Shown in pieces: positions 55,475 to 64,000 of a stretch of DNA of 64,000 nt. The translations under genes and the position numbers were made by a program. The notes beneath the pieces were generated by a model. The model was not told the origin of the DNA and made no database searches. It worked only from the letters and a program-made list of their open reading frames with translations. How positions within the stretch are numbered: position 1 is the stretch's first letter; the number at the start of each line of letters is the position of its first letter. Source of the DNA: Cricetomys ansorgei (Eukaryota; Chordata; Mammalia; Rodentia; Nesomyidae); NCBI GenBank assembly GCA_026225945.1, contig JAMJFZ010002575.1, positions 806,001-870,000 on the forward strand, read 5' to 3'.

Positions 55475-57727
55475 CAGACTCATACTTCCTGAATAAAGCA
55501 TGGCTGCTGAAAATCCTAGGCCTCTATTTGTGACAGACTGTTAACTCCAGGAGTAAAGCCTCCATTTTGTTAGATTAAATTTAAGGTTTCGATGCCATTC
55601 TATAAAAACTAAAAGATCAGGAACCAGAAAAATAGGCATAGATGTCAGTGTGGAGCCAATTCATCTGTATCCTGATAGCTAATCACTAGCCACTCCCAGG
55701 AGCGTGAGAGACAAGGCCATTTTAAACAAGGATTTTCTCACAATTGCCTTCCCACATTTGCTAGTATTTTCTGAGCTTCCCCTATAAATCTAAGTTGAGT
55801 CTTTCTCAAAGCGCATAAAAACAGTTTTTATGGTATGACTGAAACTGCAGCACAATGTAAAGGTGTAATAGGGCAGAGGTGAGAAATCTCATTATTGCAA
55901 TCCTGGCACAGAGAATATCTTTATTTCAGTGAAGATCAAGATTTAAAGGCATGTGAGACACTGAACTGGCAATGTGGATAGATAACGTGGAAAAACCCAG
56001 CACAGGCACATAGAGACGACACTGACTTTAACTTACTTACCCTGCTCTCAACATGAGAATGAAGGGAAAAGATTGAAAGTGCAAAACTTAAAAGGTAAGC
56101 CTAAGATCAAAGGTGCTTTTGGCTAGGATCTTTAAATGTAAAGAACTTTTCAAAAGAGAGCCAGTTAAAAAACATACTTTGAGGATATTCGTATTTGTAA
56201 CAGTCAATAATTCCTGACCTTGTCATGAAGCAGAGTGAGGTTTTCAATGATGAAAATATAAACAGAGATAAGTGAATGACAAAAGAAAAGATCAGCATCA
56301 AATTCAAAACTCGTGCTAGCTTGGGCACTACAAGCAGCATCATAAACACTTTTATATGATGTTCCTTCTTAGTAGGATGGTTCTCTTTATTGATAATCTA
56401 AAATCTAAGGAAACAACACTTGAGCACTGTTTCCTAAAGGCTGACATCTTAGGTACTGCTGACCAGACAGAACTGGTAATGTTAACTCCTTGCCTCCACT
56501 TAGATGTCCTTCTCTTCAGTCAGCTCAATTTCATGTCTCCACTTCTATACTTCCTCTCCCACTCTGAAACAGCTTACAGATCTAGCACTCCAGCAAAACA
56601 GCTCTTTCAAGTCTCTTAATCATTTTAGTACATACATTCTCTGCATAAGCAAAACTGTTCCAAAGGGACAAAATTTTTTAAATATTACAATAGTTTGTAA
56701 CTAAAAAGCAGTACATCAACAAGAATGCAGTCTATCTATGTACTAATATATTAGGGTATGTTGAGAAAATGTCTAAAAAGGTTTTTTCGAACAATGAAAA
56801 AAAAGGTTGAGGGACTGTGGGAGCACTTTCCTGTCTTTATTGACTTGCCACTCCTTGCTAACTACGTCCTTCTTGAAACTTCTTTCTCAGTCTTTGGATG
56901 CATTGCTTTTGCTAGATTTCCTCATATACCTCTCTGGACCCATCCTTCTCTGTCTGTTTTGTAAGTCCAGCTCCTTAAGGCTCTAGTAGGTATTTTCCTC
57001 TTCTCATGATACTCTCTCAACCCAAGTAACTTAATCTAAGGCTTCTGCTTCAGTTACCACCCAGAGTCACCTATAACTCACAAAGCCATAGCACTGTCAT
57101 ACATTAGGTCCCTGAGAGTCAAGTCTATTTATCTACCTGTCAATTTGATATCTGGATATCTCACACGTATTTTCTTAGAGAAAGAATCCATAGCTTTGGT
57201 CAGAATTCTCAGGATAAGAATAACCACCATCGAGTACTTTCAGAAAGGAGCATAAAATCCAAAATGATAGTGCTATAAAAGTTGATAAAGAACTGCTATA
57301 AAAACAAGTTTCTATCCTCTAATGTCTTCAAAGCTTCTTATGTAAACATACCCTCTACTGATACACAATAGAAACTAAAAGTGGTCAGAACAATGGTGTG
57401 ACTACCATTACAACATTTCTCTGGTAATAATAAAAGGTATTCTGAAACCTTAATAATCAATAATGATAAACAGTATAAGTAATAAAAGATATTCTGAAAA
57501 TAGTAAAGGTTATTTCTGAAAATTTGAAAATTTTTCAATAAAAAGAGAGATAAGAATCCAAAAGACTGCAAGTTGGTATATAAATTCAATATACTGGGCA
57601 TATACACAACTAAACAAGTAGATACTAATAATTACCCTCTGAAATGTACTCTAAAAATGAACTTGATATCACCATAAAACCATAAATAAAATAGCATAAT
57701 TCTTCTAATTTAGGAAGCAACTCAAAA
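55475..57727. other. Presumed Ccdc15 intron, no recognised element
   Basis: AT-rich unique sequence. I looked for minus-strand exons with coiled-coil content and found none that I can support. A short open segment with a good donor at about 56035-56080 has the right phase but reads SIFSLHSHVES, which does not fit. Confidence 0.5.
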
Positions 57728-57868
57728 CTTTTTTTGAACAGGGTCTCACTATGTAGCTTTGGTTGTCTTGAAACTCATTATATAGACCAGGCTGGCCTTG
57801 AACTCAAGAGATCCACCTGCCTCTCCTTCCCCTAGTGCTGGGATTAAAGGTGTATGCCACCATGCCCT
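57728..57868 (-). repeat. B1 SINE, inverted
   Basis: AGACCAGGCTGGCCTTGAAC and TAGTGCTGGGATTAAAGGTG are near-consensus inverted B1. Confidence 0.95.
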
Positions 57869-58282
57869 ACAAAAACTCTTTCTTATAACTCAGTCCACTT
57901 CCACACACTAAGGCCACACACACCAGTAATCCTTTACAAAGTGAAACTAAAATAAAGACATAGAACTAAAAATTGGGGTTAACCTCTGGACTTTCTTCCT
58001 GTCCAATTATAGAAATTTGCTAGCATTAATAAAATGCTCTAATAAAAGGAATTCTGCTTCTAAGATGGAGAAACAGTCTTATTCATAAGAGAAAGAGGTG
58101 CTGTGCTAGAAAAATAACTTCCTAAGGAGGTGTAAATCTGTGTCTTGACTCACAGGATTAAATCCTAAATCCTAGCACAGACTCAATCTTTGCTTGTTTA
58201 TACTGTTTTCCTGTTCAACCCTTTCCATAACCACCATTCTCTGATTCTAAAAGCTTTACTCCTTAGCAATTAATTTAACAAG

Positions 58283-58475
58283 GGCTGGGGACGTAGCTCA
58301 GTTAGTAGAATGTTTGCGTGGCATAAACCCCAGACTCCATACTCAGCTTGGCAGCTCACACCTGCAATCCTAGCACTCAGGAAGTAAAGGCAAGAATTCC
58401 AGAAGTCCGGGGCCATCCTTGGTTACATAGTGAGGTCCAGACCAACCTGAACTGCATTAAGACCCCATCTCTAAT
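58283..58475 (+). repeat. B4 SINE
   Basis: GGGCTGGGGACGTAGCTCAG is the ID head. CACACCTGCAATCCTAGCAC and AAGACCCCATCTC are the B1 body. Confidence 0.9.
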
Positions 58476-58744
58476 AATGATAATAATAGGAAGAAGAATT
58501 TAAGATTTCCTACTGGAATCTCTACTGCATATTTTTTTTCATGTACTTCAAGACCATATGCCAGAGTCTAAATTTATCTTCTACTTACACCTCCTTCCTG
58601 GGAGGTATGTTTAACAGTACTTCATTCATTTGGTAGCATCTGCCACAGATCTAGGACTCATCCTTAAATCCCCCTCTTAAAACTGCCTTCTATTCTTTAC
58701 CATCTTGGCCTTGTCACATATGACATGCCACGTTAAAGATTTCT

Positions 58745-59190
58745 AAAAATTAGGTGATGGAGCCAAATCTGGATAAAGCCCCAGTAATGCCACTGCTAAG
58801 TGTAATCTTATGTTAGGCCAGCGGTTCTCAATCTGTGGGTTAAACAACCCTTTCCCAGGGGTTGCCTAAGACCATCTGCATATCAGATACTTACATTATG
58901 ATTCATAGCAGTAGCAAAACTATGGTTATGAAGTAAAAACAAAAATAATTTTACAGTTGGGGTTCAGTACAACATACGGAACTGTATTAAAGGGTCACAT
59001 CATTAGGAAAGTTGAGAACCACTGCCTTAGGCAGATCACATAAACATTCTAGGGCTCATTTCTCATCTTTAAAATGAAAATGATAAAATCTACCTTATCA
59101 AGTCACTGAAATGAGCAAATAAGCTAATGTCTCTAAAGTATTCAATGTCATATCTAACAGTATAAACATTCAGTGACTGGTAGTTACTAC
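58745..59190 (+). repeat. MIR, split by a hAT transposon
   Basis: Left of the transposon lies MIR 5' and core text (about 58760-58818). Right of it is CTCATTTCTCATCTTTAAAA and GATAAAATCTACCTTATCAA, the typical MIR region after the core. The two halves join in order when the insertion is removed. Confidence 0.7.
58819..59024. mobile_element. hAT-Charlie-type nonautonomous DNA transposon
   Basis: The element is 206 bases with inverted ends CAGCGGTTCTCAAT and GTTGAGAACCACTG. These are the classic Charlie-type termini. The interior (TATGATTCATAGCAGTAGCA, ATTTTACAGTTGGGGTTCAG, GTATTAAAGGGTCACATCAT) matches the common rodent nonautonomous family of this type (URR1/RCHARR1-like). Eight-base flanks TGTTAGGC and CCTTAGGC share six bases, as expected for an aged 8-base hAT duplication. 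Confidence 0.92.
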
Positions 59191-60681
59191 TACTGCGAAG
59201 GATGGTTGACTCAACTGAACATGGTAATCTGTGTAATGCAACAGACTCACAGCAAGGGCTTAATATGTATTTTTTAAATTAATTTCACTCTTTTCTTGTG
59301 TTATTTCAATAACTTCCTAGCAGTTACTCTTATCTATTCCCAAAATGCCTCTAATTGGGATCCTAACTATTCTCAGGATAAAGTCTGACTCCCTCCTGAC
59401 ACACTAAGATCTTGATGATCTTGTCTTTGTGTCTTAAAGCGCACATCTTGCCATTTATTTAACTCTGATCACATCAGAAACATCATATTGTCTCACAAAT
59501 CATTGCTTTTGCAATACTAGTTCTTTAACCTACAATTCCTGTCTTCTCCTCCTTTTAAATTCCATTTTTATCCCATACCATTCTCAGTAATTCCTCAATA
59601 CCTAGATTTGGGAAGTCTTCCTTTTCTGCCACCCAGGCTTCAATTTTGGTTTAAAACCATAGTTTTTGTGCTCCCACTTATTATTTTATTTCTTATAATA
59701 GCAGCCATTAATGGCTATTGAAAATGAACTACATTCCAGATTCTATGTCAAGTTCATTTAGATACTACCTAATTAATCAACAAAATACCTTTATAAGATA
59801 TACAGTATTATCCTCATTTTATAAAGAGGTAGTGGACGCCTTGTAACACTTAATACAAAGCATTATAATGATATACTTATTTATCTGCTTTCCTATTCCT
59901 CAGCCAAATCTACCCTGTAGGTTTCTTGAAGACTGATACTGTATTTTTCATTTCTTATACCCCTAAATATAACACATCTACCAATAAATAGTAATACAAT
60001 AAGCAGCTGCTAAATTAATGGAAAACATATCATTCAATTCTTGTAAGTAGGCAAAGAGAAAACTATCAATTCATGCTTAAAAAGCAGATCCATGATTATT
60101 TTAGTAAGTGGTTTTCGCCTTCATGCTAACAAACACAAACGTCAACAAAGAACACATATTTAGTTTATTCAACAAGGAAAAAGCAAAAAAATTTTTTTAA
60201 ACTATTTGTCAACTACTACATATAAGTCTTATGATGCCACCTGTAAAACAGTGACCTTCATATTATTTTCTGAGGTCAAGGATATAAAGCTAGGGGAATA
60301 AGAAGATTATCCAGTAGAAAAGAGTGATAAGAGCCTTAAGCAGGAAAAAAAAAATTTTTTTAAAGGTCAGTAGTCTTGCTAAATAAAAATTCCTCACTAA
60401 TTATGTTCTGTGTCATAAGATTTAGGTTATGCATTAAATCTACAGGAGAGGCATATTTGCTTCAGTTAAATGATTTGAGCTAAATACATTTCAATTCTAA
60501 CCTGATGGACCCACAAAGAAGTGAAAGATATCTATAGTGATCAGACCATAATTATGGCCAAAAGATAAGACATAAGATAAATCTGGCATAGGTATCATGA
60601 ACTTCCTCAGATTTTAGTGTTGTTACTGAGAGAGATTATATAACCACAGCTCTAAAAAACATTAAGAATACAAAAGATTCT
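59191..60681. other. Presumed Ccdc15 intron; MIR-type piece at 59700-59860
   Basis: Unique AT-rich sequence. ATTATCCTCATTTTATAAAG near 59809 resembles a MIR/L2 piece. No exon or RNA is supported. Confidence 0.5.
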
Positions 60682-60868
60682 AAGCTGGGGGTACAGTACA
60701 GTTAGTCAGCTGACTGCCTGCCTAAACACAAAGCTTCGAGTTCAATCCAAGCATGCCTTTGAACTCAGCAACTGAGAGGTAGAGACAGGAGGATCAGAAG
60801 TTCAAGGTCATCCTCAGCTACACGGGTGAGTTCAAGATCAACCTTGGCTACATGAAGCCTTGCCTCAA
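60682..60868 (+). repeat. B4 SINE, diverged
   Basis: AAGCTGGGGGTACAGTACAG is the head. GAGACAGGAGGATCAGAAGT and CATGAAGCCTTGCCTCAAAA are the B1 part. Confidence 0.8.
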
Positions 60869-61339
60869 AAAAAGAAAAAAGAAAGAAAAGAAAAAGAGAG
60901 ATTCTTGAAATATTAGAGTTCTACCAAAAACTACACTAAACAACTTCATAAGGATTTTTCCCAGGACCTACCAACCTAGCCCAACACATGCACACAAACA
61001 ATCTCCCCCTCTCTCTCCCTCTCTCTCATGCTTTCTCCTTTATTTATGTTTTATCAAATGCCTTTAAGATAACAGCCTCATTACACACCTTTGGGTGGAA
61101 TATATGTAAGAATACAGTCATAGAGGAGATAACAAATACCTCAAAGGAAATCCAGTCTCACCAGTAGACTGTCACATAAAACTCCCTGAGTCCTTGTACC
61201 ATCTACTACTGTGAAAGAACTTAGGATATTCAGCCAGAAGGAAATTGCTCCTAAAGTCAACTAAAAAACAAACAAACAAACAAAAAACGGGCAGGGGTGG
61301 TTGGGGAGGGGTGTGGTGGGGAGAATACAGGGCCTTTCA

Positions 61340-61465
61340 AAGTATCATGGTTCAAGCCTGTGATTCCAGCACTTAGGAAATGGAAACAGGAAAATCAGAA
61401 GTTCAAGGCCATCTATGGCTACACAGGGATTTTGAGAATACCCTGGGTTATATCAGATCCTATAT
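61340..61465 (+). repeat. B1-type SINE, diverged
   Basis: AAGCCTGTGATTCCAGCACT and AAGTTCAAGGCCATCTATGG are worn B1 sequence. Confidence 0.75.
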
Positions 61466-61486
61466 ATTGAAAAATAAAACAAAGTA

Positions 61487-61705
61487 GGATGGAGAGATGG
61501 GTCAGTGGTTAAGAGTAAGTATCACTTCTATAGAGGACCAGAGTTCAATTCTCAGCACCTATCACATCAGGTAACTCAAAATTGCCCATAATTCCAGCTC
61601 CAGAAAATCCAATATACTGTTCTAGAAGTTTGTGAGACCACCTGCACTCAGGTGCACAGACTCACACACAGACACACAGGCTCACTCATACTTAAAAATA
61701 AATCT
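61487..61705 (+). repeat. B2/B3 SINE
   Basis: GGAGAGATGGGTCAGTGGTT, CCAGAGTTCAATTCTCAGCA and an ACTTAAAAATAAATC tail show a B2/B3. Confidence 0.9.
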
Positions 61706-61796
61706 TTAAAACAAAAACTGAAGGTAGTAAAGGAGAACTTCCCAAAAAAGGAGGAGGAAGAGAAGAAGGGAGAAGGAAGGAGAAGAAATACCATAG

Positions 61797-61983
61797 AGGC
61801 TGGAGATATATAGCTCAGTATTAAAATGCTTGACTAGCATGTGCAAGGCTAAGCTCTAGGTCTGACTCACAGTATAGCAAAAATAATTAATACCTTGGGC
61901 ATGGTAGTACATGCCTAAAGGTACAGCCCTCAGGCAGGTGGAATTTGAGAGCAGTCTGAGGTGTATAATGAGAGCCTGTCTCA
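61797..61983 (+). repeat. B4 SINE, diverged
   Basis: GGCTGGAGATATATAGCTCA is the head. GGGCATGGTAGTACATGCCT and GAGAGCCTGTCTCAAAAAGG are the B1 body. Confidence 0.82.
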
Positions 61984-62139
61984 AAAAGGCAAGGGCTAGG
62001 CAACCCCAGTGGAGCCCTCTGGCTATGTGTGCCTGAGCTACCTCCAGAACTGCCCCATTTGCTAAGCGCCTTAGAGTCCCTGGCCAAGACTCACTACTAT
62101 CATGTCCAGATGCCTGTGCTCCCAAAAACATCTCCATTC

Positions 62140-62645
62140 ATCACCATCAGGACAGACGACAATCTTCTTTAGGGTAGTAATTTGGTCGTCATAGTCCTCC
62201 CAATTTCTTAAAACTGTGTGCCACAGTGTCATACAGAATTATACAACTTAATAGAGGGGTCATTAAAAAAAAAACTGGCAACAGTGAAATGTTTTTGAAT
62301 ACTTAATGATGACTTCCCTACAGCCTTGATTCTGAATTTAGTGCACACTTTGTACTGTGCATGGCCACGCAATGTCATTAAGCACTGCCTGAAATACCTC
62401 AGTGGAGATTTGAGAATACTGGGTTATGTTGTAAATTGCAGTGTTTTTCATAGAAAGTTTCCTGTTCTTACAACAAATGCTTTCTGTATTCCTACATCAT
62501 TCCTCAGGATCAGATTATTCTATTTTAAGATTATATCAAGTAGTATGTTCCAAAATAGTAAATCTTTAGATTGTATTGTGTTAGAATGTTTTATTTGTAA
62601 AACTGTTGTTAAAGTTGCTAAATTGAATTACATTAAAAAAAAATC
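62140..62645 (+). other. 3'-UTR-like block ending in an A run, unassigned
   Basis: This AT-rich, repeat-free sequence ends in ACATTAAAAAAAAA at 62630-62643. It could be the 3' end of a processed pseudogene. I do not recognise a parent gene, and the open frame inside (62326-62685) has no domain. Confidence 0.3.
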
Positions 62646-63315
62646 ATTAAATACATTTGGCTTGGGATTAGAAAAGATTTTCTAGCAACATCTAACAAGG
62701 CCCTGACAGTACTTCAGCTATTTTGTACTATATGTTTATCTGAAGTGCATTCTCAGCATTAATGATTATCAAATCAAAGTATCATCTCTGAAAAATGTTG
62801 AAAATTCTCTATGTCCTGAAGGTTAACTATGTAAATCAATGTTTAATTATTTATGTAAAACTAAATAAGCACACACATTTCATTAGTATACAAATTTCCT
62901 CTTTAATACATAAAAAACGTTTATACCAAAGAAAATAAATTTATATTATAATTATATATAATGTTGTATATAACATAACTATATAATGAAAGTAAATTTA
63001 TGATTCATTAGTAAATTTTCAACTATATACCACTTATAAAACTGCATACCTAGAGTTGCATAAATATGGGTACTGAAAATAAAAAGACTAAGAAGTCTTG
63101 CCCCAGAGGAACCCTGTTTCACTTTCAGCTATATGATTAATATTTTTGGGTCTCCTTTTCTCCATCTGTCCTCTATTTATTAAACACTGTGGCAACGATA
63201 CTCTTTACTGTAATTTTTATTAAATTCAAGACACAATGCTATAGTCCTTTACATATATTTCTCAATTTCATTCAATCATCACACCAGAAGATAGTCATTA
63301 GAATGTCCAGTTCAG
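62646..63315. other. Presumed Ccdc15 intron, no recognised element
   Basis: Very AT-rich sequence with a TATA-rich stretch at 62940-62990 and nothing that I can name. Confidence 0.5.
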
Positions 63316-63545
63316 AGGGATGGGGAGATAGCTTAGTGGGTAGAGTGCCTGCTAGCATGAGGACCAATGTAAAGGCCAGGTGTGGTAACCCCAGGGCTGA
63401 GAATAGAAACACGAAGATCCCAGGAGCTAGCCTTGCTAAAACATCAAATTCGAGGCTCAGTGAGGGACTCTTATCTCAAAAATAAGGTGGAGAGTGATAG
63501 AGTTAGACATCTGACATCATCCATCTCTGACATCTATATGTCCTA
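63316..63545 (+). repeat. B4-class SINE, long copy
   Basis: GGGGAGATAGCTTAGTGGGT is the head. CCAGGTGTGGTAACCCCAGG, TCTTATCTCAAAAATAAGGT and CTGACATCATCCATCTCTGA follow. Confidence 0.82.
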
Positions 63546-64000
63546 CTAAAAAATTAAAGCTAAGATCATACTTAATGATGAGAAATTTTAAGTTTCCTTA
63601 CTACGACCAGGAAGAACAAAGAATAGTATTTCAACCACTGTCTCTCAACATTACAATGGGAGTCTTGGCAAATGCAATTGGACAAGAAAAGGAAATAAAA
63701 GGTTAAAGACTAGGAAGGAACTGTCTTTGTTGAAGATGGTATGTTCATCTACATAAAAAATTCTAAAAGGATCACCAAAAACCACTCTTGGAACTAATAA
63801 TAACAGCAGGGTTATATAAAAAAAACATTTTCCTATGTGTCAATAAGGAACAGGGAACAGCTTTATTCCAAACTGCCCAATCTTATGAGCAATTAAGATG
63901 TCCTTCAGTAAGTAAAGGATAACGTAAAACAGTAACATTAAAATGGCAGATTATTCAATGTTTTTATTATATATTTTTTTAAAACAGCTGTTTGACCAAC
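63546..64000 (+). mobile_element. L1 ORF2 fragment, continues past window
   Basis: CTAAGATCATACTTAATGAT and GGCAAATGCAATTGGACAAG match L1 ORF2 after the reverse-transcriptase core. The sequence has stops and is inactive. The left end meets the B4 tail. Confidence 0.75.

Noticed and set aside
56035..56080. A possible upstream Ccdc15 exon with a good donor
   Set aside because: The phase fits, but the translated text SIFSLHSHVES is not coiled-coil-like and the acceptor is poor.

Overview
The window is nuclear DNA from a muroid rodent. The evidence is the density of B1, B2/B3, B4 and ID SINEs, rodent-type L1 pieces, and two split mammalian genes whose exons can be read directly. Several Slc37a2 residues look unlike the mouse protein as I remember it, so I do not assign a species. 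I see no bacterial operon, CRISPR array, or functional rRNA or tRNA gene. The tRNA-like sequences present are SINE heads.

The left third (1-19.5 kb) is the 5' part of Slc37a2 on the minus strand. The start codon is at 19279 and twelve coding exons run leftwards to 426. Every junction has GT/AG borders and the reading phases chain without a break for 374 codons. The remaining C-terminal exons lie beyond the left edge. Intron 1 is about 11.9 kb. A short CpG-rich promoter with GC boxes and a TATA-like ATTTAAA sits just right of exon 1. The product is an endoplasmic-reticulum sugar-phosphate/phosphate exchanger of the SLC37 (MFS) family.

From 19.5 to 41.4 kb I find no gene that I can support. 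This intergenic stretch is AT-richer and holds old MIR/L2-type repeats, many SINEs, LTR-like elements, a decayed HMGB3-type processed pseudogene (37.5-38.0 kb) and an old L1 remnant.

The last three coding exons of Ccdc15 lie at 41.4-43.4 kb, also on the minus strand. They encode the end of a coiled coil, a cysteine-rich motif and the C-terminus. The gene continues to the right, but I could not identify any further exon in the remaining 20.6 kb. That stretch would then be one large intron, filled with a truncated rodent L1 (about 44.4-48.8 kb), an LTR-like block with a 200-base purine tract (to about 50.26 kb), SINEs and a hAT-type DNA transposon nested in a MIR.

The two genes are tandem neighbours on one strand, matching the CCDC15-SLC37A2 order known from other mammals. 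Nothing suggests that they work in a common pathway. I found no undescribed biological system. The points most worth checking are the nested insertions with readable target duplications, a repeat ending 30 bases from a Ccdc15 splice acceptor, and the repeat-poor part of Slc37a2 intron 1.
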